Part shown: positions 1 to 10,046 of the stretch, in pieces | How the letters are laid out: the number at the start of each line of letters is the position of its first letter | Numbering within the stretch: the first letter of the stretch is position 1 | Assembly (NCBI GenBank): GCA_964525045.1 | Contig: CAZGFD010000011.1 | Location: 62,001 to 126,000, forward strand | Length of the DNA: 64,000 nucleotides | DNA from: G020348185 sp964525045 | GTDB taxonomy: Bacteria; Nitrospirota; Nitrospiria; Nitrospirales; UBA8639 | Direction: 5' to 3' | Translations under genes and position numbers: made by a program | The notes under the pieces: model-generated | Database searches by the model: none | Told to the model about the DNA's origin: nothing | What the model saw: only the letters and a program-made list of their open reading frames with translations

Positions 1-1
1 G

Positions 2-982
2 ACCAAGCCGTATGACGAGGGGGTGCTATTTTCACGTTTAGAAACCCTCTTAGGTCCAGCCCACATTTCTCCGGATGATGAGGCCCTGGAGGTTCTGTTC
101 GCCGGTGAACCGTACACCATTACGGCCAATCGACAACGGATACTCAATCTATTATTGTCCACCTACGAAAATGCCATGCAACAAAACCTGGCCTTACGAA
201 AGGCTCAAGAGGAGCTCACCAAACTGAATCAACAATTAGAAGTGAGCCATAAGGAAACTGAACGATTATTATTGAACATTTTTCCCAAAACAGTTGCCGA
301 AGAACTTATTGCCTATGGATCCAGCACACCTGCTAAATTTGATGATGTCTCCGTGATGTTTTCCGATTTTGTGGGATTTACGCAGGTTGCAGAAAAGTTG
401 ACCGCCCAGGATCTTCTGACTGAATTGGAAGTGTATTTCGAATATTTTGATTCCGTCATTGATCAACATCACCTGGAAAAACTCAAAACCATCGGAGATA
501 GTTATATGGTGGCAGGTGGTCTTCCTGAGGCAACGACCACGCATGCGGTTGATTGCGTCTTGGCCGCTCTTGAAATTCAGCGATTTGTATCGGCCCGTGC
601 TGCCGAGCGGGAGGCGAAGGGGCAGCCATTTTGGCAAATGCGCTTAGGAATCCATACAGGCCCGGCGGTGGCTGGAGTGATTGGGAAGAAGAAATTTGCC
701 TACGATATTTGGGGCGATACGGTGAATCTGGCCAGCCGGATGGAGTCCTCGGGGGAAGCAGGAAAAGTGAACGTATCCAACGATACCTACCTACGAGTCC
801 AACATCTGTTTGACTGTGAGCCTCGTGGACATGTGTCGGTGAAACACAAAGGCGAAGTGGAAATGTATTTTGTGGAAAGAATCAAGCCGGAACTGTCAGA
901 ACGCGGTGAGGGACTGGTCGCCAATTCGGGATTTTATCAAGCGTATGAGGAACTGCAAAGTCTTCTGCCTGGTGCCCAATAA
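2..982 (+). CDS. Adenylate cyclase (class III) with probable N-terminal receiver domain, 5' end outside window
   Basis: Makes cAMP from ATP. The frame is open through the left edge, so the start lies outside the window; a GTG at 23 is an in-window alternative. The first visible residues (TKPYDEGVLFSRLE) look like the last Lys-Pro and helix of a response-regulator receiver domain. A short coiled-coil linker (visible residues about 55-85) leads into the class III cyclase domain. Metal-binding aspartates sit in FSDFVGFT and GDSYM. The adenine-specifying pair is Lys in KLKTIGD and Asp in YDIWGDT, and the transition-state Asn/Arg are in NLASRM. A guanylate cyclase would carry Glu and Cys at the specificity positions, so I favour adenylate cyclase. 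It is probably a soluble signalling protein controlled by a sensor kinase upstream. It is not obviously part of the polysaccharide operons that follow. Confidence 0.85.
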   Translation, partial: TKPYDEGVLFSRLETLLGPAHISPDDEALEVLFAGEPYTITANRQRILNLLLSTYENAMQQNLALRKAQEELTKLNQQLEVSHKETERLLLNIFPKTVAEELIAYGSSTPAKFDDVSVMFSDFVGFTQVAEKLTAQDLLTELEVYFEYFDSVIDQHHLEKLKTIGDSYMVAGGLPEATTTHAVDCVLAALEIQRFVSARAAEREAKGQPFWQMRLGIHTGPAVAGVIGKKKFAYDIWGDTVNLASRMESSGEAGKVNVSNDTYLRVQHLFDCEPRGHVSVKHKGEVEMYFVERIKPELSERGEGLVANSGFYQAYEELQSLLPGAQ

Positions 983-1127
983 TGTGTACCTCCCTTCTGG
1001 ATGAGTCTCCTGAATTACCGTTGATTCATGTAGGGTGTTCTTCCCCCATCGAACGTCTTGAAACCCTTACAGGCTTTTGGCAATCTTCCTTTAAGGCACT
1101 TCCAAGATATAATTAAGGGAAAATCTC

Positions 1128-2093
1128 ATGGATGTGTTGAAAGAACTGCGTCGAGTCATTGAGCTCGAAAAACAGACCATCACTGATCTCAGTGAAAGTC
1201 TCGGTCCGGTGTTTGAGGAAGCCGTCAAGCTTCTTTACGCCTGTAAGGGGAAAGTGGTCCTTACAGGAGTCGGAAAGTCGGGAATTATTGCGCAAAAAAT
1301 TGCCGCCACTCTTGTTTCGACCGGAACTCCCGCGCTCTTCCTTCATGGGGCCGAAGGTATGCATGGGGATATTGGAATCATTGGCAAGGAAGATATTGTC
1401 TTGGCAATTGGAAAGTCCGGGGAGAGTGAAGAATTAATTGTCATTCTCCCGTTTATCCGGCGACTCGGAGCCCAAGTCATATCCATTACCACCAATCCCA
1501 ATTCCTCAATGGCTCGCCACTCAGATTTGGTTCTTGTCACACCAGTGAAAGAAGAAGCCTGTCCGTTAAATATGGCACCAACGTCCAGTACGACCGCGGC
1601 CTTGGTGTTAGGTGATGCCCTGGCTATGACCCTGATGAGACTACGTGACTTTCAACCGACCGATTTTGCCTTGTATCACCCCGGGGGCCAGCTTGGAAAG
1701 CGTTTGTTGCTCAAAGTGAAAGACGTGATGCGATCCGGGAAAGGCAATCCAATTATTCACGAATCTAGCGACTCACGAACCATGTTATTTGAAATAACCA
1801 ACAAACGAGCCGGGGCGGTATCGATTGTTGATGATGACCAACGCCTCTTAGGATTAGTGACCGATTTTGACATTCGCCGGACATTGGAAAGTGGAAAAAA
1901 CTTATTTGAACTGGCCATAAAAGAGATTATGAATCCCAAGCCTAACTTTGTCTATGAAGATGAGATGGCCATTCATGCGCTGGAAATGATGGAAAAGCGC
2001 GAAAAGCCTATCTCCGTCCTGCCCGTACTTGATTCGAACTCTAAAGTTGTAGGCATGATTCATCTCCACGACATTATCGCTCGTGGCCTTTGA
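1128..2093 (+). CDS. kdsD: Arabinose-5-phosphate isomerase (KdsD/KpsF), SIS domain plus two CBS domains
   Basis: Interconverts ribulose-5-phosphate and arabinose-5-phosphate, the first step towards KDO, the inner-core sugar of LPS. At 321 residues it has the usual family length. The SIS domain (about residues 35-170) carries GVGKSG, STGTPALFLH, the substrate loop GKSGESEE and the family segment YHPGGQLGKRLL. Two CBS repeats fill residues 205-321. The ATG at 1128 has AAGGGA about 8 bases upstream, supporting the start. It stands alone ahead of the polysaccharide cluster and shows that this organism makes KDO-containing LPS. Assignment to KdsD rather than a paralogue such as GutQ rests on domain architecture and genome context. 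Confidence 0.93.
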   Translation: MDVLKELRRVIELEKQTITDLSESLGPVFEEAVKLLYACKGKVVLTGVGKSGIIAQKIAATLVSTGTPALFLHGAEGMHGDIGIIGKEDIVLAIGKSGESEELIVILPFIRRLGAQVISITTNPNSSMARHSDLVLVTPVKEEACPLNMAPTSSTTAALVLGDALAMTLMRLRDFQPTDFALYHPGGQLGKRLLLKVKDVMRSGKGNPIIHESSDSRTMLFEITNKRAGAVSIVDDDQRLLGLVTDFDIRRTLESGKNLFELAIKEIMNPKPNFVYEDEMAIHALEMMEKREKPISVLPVLDSNSKVVGMIHLHDIIARGL

Positions 2094-2214
2094 GGTTTTC
2101 TTACTAGAGACCGTCTCCTCATATACCTGTTGTATTCTCAAGCTGCGTTTCTCCCCCATTAGTCGGATGGATTTTCCCGTTATTTCGTAAATTTCATTTG
2201 ATGGAATTTTAATC

Positions 2215-3564
2215 GTGTTCACAAAAGAAATTTCAGAATCAAACATTCAGGATATAGGAAGGGGGGAGAGATCAAAAACTTTGACTCAAACGCCTCATAC
2301 CAATCGAATTGGCCTGAGGCACCCAGAAACCTTCTGGCGATTCCAGGGATGGGGTTTGCTTGTCCTGATTGTTTTGAGTTTCTATCCAACACAATTTCAC
2401 TACCAGGAATATTTATTTTTTACTCTGTTAATCCTGGCTATAGGAGTATCATTGATTGAGGGCCAAACAATATGGATTCGTACACCACTAGATTGGCCAA
2501 TTCTTTTGTTGATTGGCTGGGTATTAATTACGATTCCTTTCGCCGTTGACCAGGCGCATAGCTTTACGGAGTGGAGAAAACTAGCCGGACGATTCCTGGT
2601 ATTCTATTGGACTCTTTTAGTCTTTCAGAGACAACGCCAAGATCAATTCGTTTTGCATGTGAGTCTGGCCGTTTTGGTTGGGGCATTAAGCATAAGTGGC
2701 TATGCCATTTGGGACTTCCTTGAGAGGGGTGGTACGTTGGTGCATCGTGGAGTTCGGGCGGTGGCTCCCTCTTCTCACAGCCATTGGTTAGGGACCTATT
2801 TGGTTATGGCGTGGCCTATCGTCTTTTTTCTTTTGATGTCAGCCAGGCAAGCTTGGAAGCACCTGCTCCTCCTATGCATTCTGTTGTTAATCACGGTAGC
2901 GGAATTTCTTTCTTTTTCCCGGGGAGCGTGGATCGCGATTGTTTTGCAGATTGGTTTTGCCGCCTTCGTGTTTGGTGGAAGAAGAATAGGTCTGGGAGTA
3001 GTTGTAGGAATCGTAATTTGTGGTATAGGGCTTTGGTCGATAAGCCAGCAAGGTTATATAGAAGGAGTTTTTGAATTCAAAAGCATGGCCGACCGGCTTG
3101 GTTGCTGGCAATTGGGTATGAACGAAATATTGGCCCAGCCTGTGTTTGGTGTGGGATTTGGCAATGACACCTTTGCCGAGGTTTATCCAGGTGACCCACC
3201 AGGTGAGTGTACTACCGGAAGTAGTTTGCCGACTGGCGCGCATTTGCATAATACATTATTAATGTTTGCCATGGGGAGTGGTATTCCCGCTTTTATTTTT
3301 TTGTTTTGGATACTTGTAAAGGGTCTAAAAGTGCTGGTTGGGGAGGTAAAGCTTTCAACGGCTAAGGGTAGGGATACAGTTAGGGCTGCGATAGGTCTTA
3401 TGCTGGTGGGCTTTTGGACGTGTGCTTTTTTCAATTACTTATTCACAGGAAGTCTTGCCTATCTTTTTATGCTCCTTCTGGCATGTGGAATGTGGCGATG
3501 TGGAAAAGTTGGCTTACACCTTACCGCGAAGGATGAAAATTTTGAATTCAGACACAAACAATAA
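2215..3564 (+). CDS. O-antigen ligase/polymerase family membrane protein (WaaL/Wzy_C type)
   Basis: Polytopic inner-membrane protein of 449 residues with about a dozen hydrophobic segments. The diagnostic Wzy_C region near residues 300-360 has GVGFGNDTF followed by a large periplasmic loop ending in HLHNTLLMF. Family members either ligate undecaprenyl-linked O-antigen to lipid A-core or polymerise repeat units; sequence alone does not separate the two. The N-terminal third (LDWPILLLIGWVLITIPFA) closely resembles the proteins at 16148 and 47524, so these three are paralogues. The start is a GTG without a strong ribosome-binding site, so the first 35 or so hydrophilic residues may not be real. 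The next gene begins 12 bases downstream, indicating an operon. Confidence 0.85.
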   Translation: MFTKEISESNIQDIGRGERSKTLTQTPHTNRIGLRHPETFWRFQGWGLLVLIVLSFYPTQFHYQEYLFFTLLILAIGVSLIEGQTIWIRTPLDWPILLLIGWVLITIPFAVDQAHSFTEWRKLAGRFLVFYWTLLVFQRQRQDQFVLHVSLAVLVGALSISGYAIWDFLERGGTLVHRGVRAVAPSSHSHWLGTYLVMAWPIVFFLLMSARQAWKHLLLLCILLLITVAEFLSFSRGAWIAIVLQIGFAAFVFGGRRIGLGVVVGIVICGIGLWSISQQGYIEGVFEFKSMADRLGCWQLGMNEILAQPVFGVGFGNDTFAEVYPGDPPGECTTGSSLPTGAHLHNTLLMFAMGSGIPAFIFLFWILVKGLKVLVGEVKLSTAKGRDTVRAAIGLMLVGFWTCAFFNYLFTGSLAYLFMLLLACGMWRCGKVGLHLTAKDENFEFRHKQ

Positions 3565-3576
3565 TAGAGGATACAT

Positions 3577-4671
3577 TTGATCCTTGGCCTCTTCACAGGT
3601 CTCCTCTCAGCAGGAGGTATTGAACGAATAGGACGTCATGTCGGAGCGGTTCTTACTTCTTATGCAAGGGAACGGGGATTACCCTGTCGATTTCTGAGCC
3701 TTAATGATCCTATTGGAATTCATGAGGTAGAGGTTAATGGAATTCAATTTTCGATTGAAGGATTTAATAGGAAAAAACCTAAGTTCATACTTGCCGTTGC
3801 AGCTATTATCTCGAAGGTCCGTATTGTTTATATCGGGCATGTAAATCTTGCACCATTCCTTTTTCTTCTTCGGCTATTTAATTGTCACTCAATTGTGGCT
3901 ACACATGGCATTGAGGTTTGGCAGCGCATGTATTGGTGGCGACGCTGGAGTTTACGTTTAGCCTCCAAAATTATTGCGCCAAGTAAATTTACTGCACAAA
4001 AGGTTTCAACAGTTCACGGGGTAAAACCGGATTCAATTTCTATGATTCCTTGGGCATTGGATCCGGAGTTTTCAAACATTACTCACCAAGGACTGTTTCA
4101 AAGGCCCGATCTTCCCACGGGAAGGATTCTTCTCACGGTCGCCCGTTTAGCTACTGGCGACCGAAATAAAGGTGTTGAGACCCTCATTCACGCACTTCGA
4201 ACAGTTCGAAATGTTTTCTCGGATGTGTCCCTAATTATTTTGGGGGATGGAGATGACCGCCTTCGTTCCGAAGACATCGCTAAAGAGATCGGAGTTAGCG
4301 ATAGAGTAATTTTCATGGGCAATGTGTCCGATACCGAACTTAAGAGGTACTATCAGTATTGCGATATATTTGTAATGCCAAGTAAAAAGGAAGGATTCGG
4401 TCTGGTGTTTATAGAAGCCATGGCCTTTGGAAAGCCGGTGATCGGGGGGAACCATGCAAGTACCCCCGAAGTAGTCATCGAAGGAGAAACCGGATTTATG
4501 GTTGATCATGGAGATGTGTCCGGACTGGCTCAGCGCCTAATTCTTCTTCTCAATGAAGACTCGTTAAGACAGCGATTTGGTGAGGCCGGGCGAAGGAGGG
4601 TACTTGAGTTTTATAACTTTAATAGGTTTGAAAGGGATTTTAATAATGTATTGGAGGGAGAAGAACTCTAA
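3577..4671 (+). CDS. GT4-family glycosyltransferase
   Basis: A 364-residue GT-B fold glycosyltransferase that probably adds one sugar to a lipid-linked oligosaccharide at the inner face of the membrane. The N-terminal acceptor domain opens with a glycine-rich segment (LLSAGGIERIGRH). The C-terminal nucleotide-sugar domain shows TVARLATGDRNKGVETL and the E-x7-E motif in KKEGFGLVFIEAMAFGKPVI, with GFMVDHGD beyond it. The start is TTG at 3577 with AGAGG 6 bases upstream, 12 bases after the stop of the ligase-like gene, so the two are probably cotranscribed. Donor sugar and linkage cannot be read from the sequence. About 260 AT-rich bases with no visible gene separate it from the next gene. Confidence 0.88.
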   Translation: MILGLFTGLLSAGGIERIGRHVGAVLTSYARERGLPCRFLSLNDPIGIHEVEVNGIQFSIEGFNRKKPKFILAVAAIISKVRIVYIGHVNLAPFLFLLRLFNCHSIVATHGIEVWQRMYWWRRWSLRLASKIIAPSKFTAQKVSTVHGVKPDSISMIPWALDPEFSNITHQGLFQRPDLPTGRILLTVARLATGDRNKGVETLIHALRTVRNVFSDVSLIILGDGDDRLRSEDIAKEIGVSDRVIFMGNVSDTELKRYYQYCDIFVMPSKKEGFGLVFIEAMAFGKPVIGGNHASTPEVVIEGETGFMVDHGDVSGLAQRLILLLNEDSLRQRFGEAGRRRVLEFYNFNRFERDFNNVLEGEEL

Positions 4672-4932
4672 TCTTGTGCGTTCGCCCAATAGCCCTGCTC
4701 TTCTTTTTTGTCTTGGGGTTTTTTCATCCTGGTAACCCAATAAATCTTTATTTAATTAGTCTGAATGCATAATTTCTAGAGCGGTGATTAATCAAAATTT
4801 ATTTAATTACCCTTATATAGTCAAAAAATTCTTTATTAGGTGATGATTTGTGATTCCTCGCCAATTGCAATAAGCTCCTACCCATCCATCCATTGATTAC
4901 TCGTTCTAAATTCAATTGCGAATACATACGCT

Positions 4933-6210
4933 GTGACTTTTAAGCTTCGGGGAAAGTTTGTACGCCTCCTGCGTAGTTCTTTTGCAGAGCAGTCGTATTG
5001 GATGATTGGCGGACAGGGAACCCAAGCCTTCGTTGCTTTTTTTTCAAATCTTATTTTAGTTCGATATTTGGTCCCTGAAGAATTTGGCCGTTTTGCCTGG
5101 ATCCAGGCAACCATTGGTTTAGCTGCCTCCACTTTAAGTCTTCGAATAAATACCATACTCTTGCAGGCACCCGAAGGAGAGTTACAGCCTGAAAAAAAAG
5201 ACCTGTATTTCAGTGCCTTGGTCGGACAAACGTTAGTGGTATTTTTGGGTTCTTTAATATTACTGTGGATCTTCAGATTGTGGGACCTCTGGGCAGTAAT
5301 AATTTTGCTTAGTATGCTTGTCAACCCGTGGGTATATGCGCAGGGAGTCCTATATGAACGAAGTTTTCGTTATAAAAATCTAAGCTTGGTAGAATCTGGT
5401 TCCCATCTTGCCAGCCATATCTTTTCGGTTATTGGTGTTGTGGGAGGGTTGGGGCCAGCAGTTCTATACCTTCGAGGATGGATTCACATGGTTTTTCGCC
5501 TAAGTGGGTTGGCATGGGTTGGGGGCCTAGAAAGTTTTAAGGTGCGATGGCTCAGTTCAGAGGAATGGAGATTTGTTTTTCAAAAGGTTCGTGGTTTTTG
5601 GTTTGAGGGTTGGTTGACCCAAATCTTTGAGCGTCTAGTGATCGTCCTTTTGGGTACCTTAGAGGGGCAGCAGATTACAGGTTATTTTTTTCAGGCCCGA
5701 AGACTTGCTATGACGCCTCACCAGCTTCTCGAGCCAGTTACCTCCAGAATACTATTTAACTTTCTCAGTCATCGTGCCTCCCCCGAGAGAGGGATCCAGG
5801 TTCTACGTCAGGTGGTAATATGGCAAGCTCCACTTCTCATATCTATTGCCATTTTGGCGATTATAGGAGCTGATCCGATAATCCCTTGGATATTTGGTTC
5901 GGGATGGGAACCAGTGGTTCCGATATTTCAAGCCATGGTAGGAGTCCTGATCTGTATGACTCCATTCTACACTTTGGGAGCCTATTTTAAGGCCCAAAAT
6001 AATATGTGGCCCTTTATAGTTTTTGGATTAGGCTTTCAGTATATTGCGATAGGGGTAACATTGTTAATTACATCCTTTGCAAACATTTCTTTGGTGTACG
6101 GAATTGCTGGAGGCCTCTCAGTGGGATTTATAGGGGGTTTCCTTCTCCTTACGGTTACCTTAAAGGTCTTTAGGGAGGAAGAAGTGAAAGAGCTATTTGA
6201 GATCAAATGA
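4933..6210 (+). CDS. Wzx-type polysaccharide flippase (MATE/MOP superfamily)
   Basis: A 425-residue membrane protein with about 12 hydrophobic segments and the layout of oligosaccharide flippases. An early segment, GGQGTQAFVAFFSNLILVRYL, is followed by EEFGRFAW, the signature that opens many Wzx/RfbX-like proteins. It would move undecaprenyl-pyrophosphate-linked repeat units from the cytoplasmic to the periplasmic face. The start is GTG at 4933 without a convincing ribosome-binding site. A second, distinct flippase lies at 59725. A terminator-like hairpin follows the stop codon directly, so this may end the first transcription unit. Confidence 0.85.
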   Translation: MTFKLRGKFVRLLRSSFAEQSYWMIGGQGTQAFVAFFSNLILVRYLVPEEFGRFAWIQATIGLAASTLSLRINTILLQAPEGELQPEKKDLYFSALVGQTLVVFLGSLILLWIFRLWDLWAVIILLSMLVNPWVYAQGVLYERSFRYKNLSLVESGSHLASHIFSVIGVVGGLGPAVLYLRGWIHMVFRLSGLAWVGGLESFKVRWLSSEEWRFVFQKVRGFWFEGWLTQIFERLVIVLLGTLEGQQITGYFFQARRLAMTPHQLLEPVTSRILFNFLSHRASPERGIQVLRQVVIWQAPLLISIAILAIIGADPIIPWIFGSGWEPVVPIFQAMVGVLICMTPFYTLGAYFKAQNNMWPFIVFGLGFQYIAIGVTLLITSFANISLVYGIAGGLSVGFIGGFLLLTVTLKVFREEEVKELFEIK

Positions 6211-6228
6211 ATTTTGAAATTCATTTTT
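6205..6228 (+). terminator. Possible intrinsic terminator after the flippase gene
   Basis: A perfect 9-bp inverted repeat (AAATGAATT / AATTCATTT) with a 4-base loop begins at the stop codon of the flippase gene and runs into five T residues. The stem is almost entirely A/T, so it would be weak. Position and T-tract support a terminator; stem stability argues against it. Confidence 0.35.
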
Positions 6229-6809
6229 GCATTGGAAGCTAAGGTATTAGCTTATTTTGTAACCAGAAATGTTGAATGATAAGATTTTTTTTGGATGGAT
6301 TAATCTTACGGAATAGTCTTGCTCGGCCTGTGAGTTGGGAGGAAATTTTCCTTCAATCATTATGAATTGCCCTGCCGAGCAGACTGGGAATCCATCTTGG
6401 TCTTGAAGGAAGTGGCTTGACTTTATTTTCTCCTAACAAATTGACACCGTAATTTTGTCTTGGGGGTTGGTCACCCAGAATAAACGACTAAGAGACTGTG
6501 ATGTAAAAGTAGGAATTCTGCCATCCGCTCCATCTTGGATAAAGAAGTAATTGGAAGGCCGGTGAGGCTCATTGCTTTTCAAGAAAGGGGCCTTGTGCAA
6601 ACCGGGGGACAGGTTCCTGTGAAGCCAATATAACTTCCACCTAGCCCATCGAGAATTATGGTCCCTCTTGTAGGGATTACGCGAAAATGTATTCCTGCTG
6701 TAATTATCCTCTTGCCCCGACTTATAGCCTTCCTATATTCTAAATTTGGGTTTTGCAACCAGCCCCTTGATTTCCGACAAAGTATCTCCTTACCACCAAG
6801 AGCTGGTCA
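6229..6809. other. Intergenic region, no recognisable gene
   Basis: About 580 AT-rich bases between the flippase and the Wzy-like gene. All short reading frames are interrupted and none resembles a protein I know. It probably holds the promoter of the 6810 gene, but I cannot point to convincing -35/-10 elements. Confidence 0.5.
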
Positions 6810-8351
6810 TTGAGTCGCCTGAAATTTTCCTTTTACGTCTTCGGTCCCATCTCTCTGGGATACATCCTCCCGCTCATATTTTACGACCTTCCACTGAAAT
6901 TTCGTACTACCGATGGTGTATTCACAATTGAACCGAGTAATTTAGTATTGGCTGTAATAGCCAGTCTTGTTTGGTTTGGTCTCGCAGTTGGGGGCATCAG
7001 TATCGCGCCAAAATTTTCAATTACAACTACACAAGCCAGACCATGGAATAATGAAGCTGTATGGTTTGGCTTTTTCTTTTTCTCCATCATTGGGAGCATT
7101 CTTGCTGTCTTTCACCGGTTCTTTAGCCTCCCTGGGGGCATTGAACAAATCGTTCATCAATTATCGCTTATGCCCACAATGGGATTTATCTTGGGGGTCT
7201 ATTGCCTTCAACTTGTTAATGATCAGCCAAATGGGGGGTGGCGTAAAACCATAATTTTCAGCATTTTGGCTGTAAATCTGGTGATTTGTTTTATCTTACC
7301 AATAATTTTTGGAATTGTCGGTCCCGCCATTAGCAGTGCTATTGGAATTCTGTTTGGGCTGGGGATGCTCAGAATTCGGCCGATCGGTCAATTCATCACT
7401 TTCGGTCTATTTGGAGTGATTCTCTTGGTCGGATTGGGAGTAAAAAAGGAAATCCGGGCCCTGATGTGTGATGGGGTCTGCGAACAAGTGCCGATTCAGA
7501 CGGTCCTTGCAACACGCCAGTCCAGTTACCAATCGGAAAAAAAAATGCATCTCTCATCAGATTCTGCAACAACAAAACCCACTAGCCCTATAAAATCTCA
7601 TCGGTTTGTTAAAGCATTGTCCCCTTCCGTCGAAGAGTCTAAATCCCAGATAGAATCTTCTGATCATTCAGTGTTACCAAGTCTTCCCGAAATTCAAGAC
7701 AGTTTTTCCGCCCAAGCAAGAGCATTTCTTGGGGGGTATGATCCCAATAGTGATGGAATTCGCTTCCTATCTGCTCCCCTCAACAACCAAAGTTTTCATT
7801 ATATCATTGCCCGGATACTTCATAGGCTTAATCGCTTAGGTGAATTATCCTTCGTTATTCAGACTACTGGTGAGCAGATTCCATTTATTGGAGGCGAAAC
7901 CTATCTTCCAATCCTCACGAAAATTATTCCTCGGGCTCTTTGGCCTGATAAGCCTCAAGAAACTTTCGGGCAATATTTTGGACATCGCTACCGGATTATT
8001 GCTGATCATGATCTAAAGACCTCTGTGAACTTGCCAATTATCGTGGAAGGTTATATCAACTGGGGCTGGTTGGGGATTCTGTTTTCAGCCTCACTCATGG
8101 GCTTGCTGATGAGAGTCCTGTGGGAGGAATGGATAGGGAAACACGCCGCAGTTGGGAATGTGGTTTTAGGTACGATAATGGTAATGAATACCCCATTTCA
8201 GGGGTCGAACCTCAGTCTCGTGCTGGGAGGGATTCTCTTTGGGGGAATTGTCTATTGGATAATGGAGTTGGTCATCCGACTTAGCTTTAGGAATTTGAAA
8301 ATGCCAATCTACAAAAAAAATGCTCCTTTCGTTCAGTCGCCCCAATCTTAG
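6810..8351 (+). CDS. Putative Wzy-type oligosaccharide repeat-unit polymerase
   Basis: A 513-residue polytopic membrane protein without the Wzy_C histidine loop of the ligase family. The segment IPRALWPDKP followed by GQYFGHRY and NLPIIVEGYINWGWLGI matches a pattern I associate with repeat-unit polymerases, in which a large periplasmic loop precedes a late transmembrane pair. About five hydrophobic helices occupy residues 1-215. Then comes a Ser/Pro/Thr-rich stretch (about residues 235-290, with SSDSATTKPTSP), the WPDKP domain and three or four final helices. The start is TTG at 6810. A polymerase would complement the flippase just upstream, giving a Wzx/Wzy pair. An unrelated envelope protein remains possible. 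Confidence 0.6.
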   Translation: MSRLKFSFYVFGPISLGYILPLIFYDLPLKFRTTDGVFTIEPSNLVLAVIASLVWFGLAVGGISIAPKFSITTTQARPWNNEAVWFGFFFFSIIGSILAVFHRFFSLPGGIEQIVHQLSLMPTMGFILGVYCLQLVNDQPNGGWRKTIIFSILAVNLVICFILPIIFGIVGPAISSAIGILFGLGMLRIRPIGQFITFGLFGVILLVGLGVKKEIRALMCDGVCEQVPIQTVLATRQSSYQSEKKMHLSSDSATTKPTSPIKSHRFVKALSPSVEESKSQIESSDHSVLPSLPEIQDSFSAQARAFLGGYDPNSDGIRFLSAPLNNQSFHYIIARILHRLNRLGELSFVIQTTGEQIPFIGGETYLPILTKIIPRALWPDKPQETFGQYFGHRYRIIADHDLKTSVNLPIIVEGYINWGWLGILFSASLMGLLMRVLWEEWIGKHAAVGNVVLGTIMVMNTPFQGSNLSLVLGGILFGGIVYWIMELVIRLSFRNLKMPIYKKNAPFVQSPQS

Positions 8352-8649
8352 CTGTAAGGAATCCTATGACTGAAAATTGAATTATCTAGTCATTCGGTTT
8401 TTCAGGTGCTTTTGAGTAAGTTTTGCTTATGATGTCAGACATCATTATCGGTTTTTACTTGAACCCATGCTTCATTTGTTTTCCATTATTTGCTTTTTTA
8501 AAAACAGCTTCTTTTGGTAAAGATTCCATCCAAGCATTACACCTCAAACAATGATTGTCGTGGGATTTGTTCTCCGACAGCAACGCCTGAATATTGCAGG
8601 TTTATTCCAAAAGGAATTTAGGAAAGCGCTGTTCTAGAAAAATCGGATT
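8352..8649. other. Intergenic region, nothing recognised
   Basis: About 300 AT-rich bases between the Wzy-like gene and the next glycosyltransferase. I see no open frame of interest, repeat or clear hairpin. Confidence 0.45.
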
Positions 8650-9795
8650 ATGAACGTTCTACATATCGTCCCCTCTTTTTTCCCTGCCTGGCGTCAGGGA
8701 GGACCAAGTGAATCCGTCTATCGATTGTGCCGGTCTTTAGCGGAAAGGGGTTGCTTTGTGCGAGTTCTGACTACCGATAGTCATGGATTAGGGCAAGTGT
8801 TGGAAGTGGAAAAAGACCAAGAGCTAATAATGGCGGACTTTCTATCCGTACGATACTGTCGTCGAATGATTCAAGATTCAGTTTCTCCCGCTTTACTGAA
8901 ATGCCTGCCTTCATATATTCGATGGGCTGATGTTGTCCATTTGACTGCTGTTTATTCATTTCCCACGATCCCAGCCCTTTTTCTTTCAAAATTGTATAAG
9001 AAACCGGTTATATGGTCTCCGCGAGGTTCACTACAAAAATGGGAAAAGTCTTCGAAACTGAAGCTAAAGGCCATTTGGAATCAGGTTTGTTGGTTGCTTG
9101 GGCCGAAGAAGCTTGTATTTCATGTGACCTCCGAAGAGGAGGCTGAAGAAAGTCGCAACAGCTTGCCGGGAATAAATACGGTGATTATTCCTAATGGGGT
9201 AGATGTCCCCCGTCAGGTCAACCATGTTCCCAGGCAGGGCATACTTCGGTTGGGATACCTGGGCCGACTTGATCCGAAAAAAGGTCTGGAAAATCTGTTG
9301 ATGGCCTGCGAAACATTTGTGCCAAAGAAAAAAATTCCTTTCTCCCTAACAATTGGGGGAACTGGAAGTTCTTCCTATACCCAAATTATTACTAATATGA
9401 TTATAAAATTAGGTCTCTCTTCATATGTGAACATGATTGGTCAGGTCGAGCCTTGTGGTAAGGCTCATTTTTTTGAAAACATAGATATTCTTATCATGCC
9501 TTCTTACACAGAAAATTTTGGGTTAGTGGTGGCCGAATCGCTTGCTCACGGGATTCCGGTGATTGCAAGTAAAGGTACACCTTGGAAGCGTCTTGAGAAG
9601 ATGGCATGTGGCCTGTGGGTAGAAAATGATTCTTGCTCATTGGCTAATGCGATTGAACAAATAAATAAAATGCCTTTGCCGAATATGGGACAGCGTGGAC
9701 GATATTGGATGAGCCGAGAATTTTCTTGGGAGAGTGTTGGAGAATCTATGATTCAGACTTACAAGCAACTAACGGAAATACCTGTTTTCCAATAA
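8650..9795 (+). CDS. GT4-family glycosyltransferase
   Basis: A 381-residue GT-B glycosyltransferase starting at an ATG. The N-terminal domain opens with VPSFFPAWRQGGPSESVYRLC, where the GG loop is typical of the GT4 acceptor side. The C-terminal domain has LGYLGRLDPKKGLENLL and the E-x7-E element in PSYTENFGLVVAESLAHGIPVIAS. It probably adds a sugar to the lipid-linked glycan made by the neighbouring genes. It is isolated by about 300 bases upstream and 250 downstream, so it may have its own promoter. The donor sugar is unknown. Confidence 0.87.
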   Translation: MNVLHIVPSFFPAWRQGGPSESVYRLCRSLAERGCFVRVLTTDSHGLGQVLEVEKDQELIMADFLSVRYCRRMIQDSVSPALLKCLPSYIRWADVVHLTAVYSFPTIPALFLSKLYKKPVIWSPRGSLQKWEKSSKLKLKAIWNQVCWLLGPKKLVFHVTSEEEAEESRNSLPGINTVIIPNGVDVPRQVNHVPRQGILRLGYLGRLDPKKGLENLLMACETFVPKKKIPFSLTIGGTGSSSYTQIITNMIIKLGLSSYVNMIGQVEPCGKAHFFENIDILIMPSYTENFGLVVAESLAHGIPVIASKGTPWKRLEKMACGLWVENDSCSLANAIEQINKMPLPNMGQRGRYWMSREFSWESVGESMIQTYKQLTEIPVFQ

Positions 9796-10046
9796 TAGGT
9801 TTAAGGCGCAGTCTCAAACAAGCATTCTTAGCTTTGCCGGTTGCTATTAAATGGTGAGTATGGCCAAGTGCAGGGATGGATGGATAAGATTCTCATTTGG
9901 CGGTTTGATGAAAGGTGAATGGAATGCCCACTTACTGACATTCTCAAAAGTAAATGCCCGTTTGAAGGTTGAACGGACAAAATCATAATTTGGCTCATCG
10001 GGAACACCTAAAATCTAAAGATGTCGATGATCTCGAACTGCGATTA

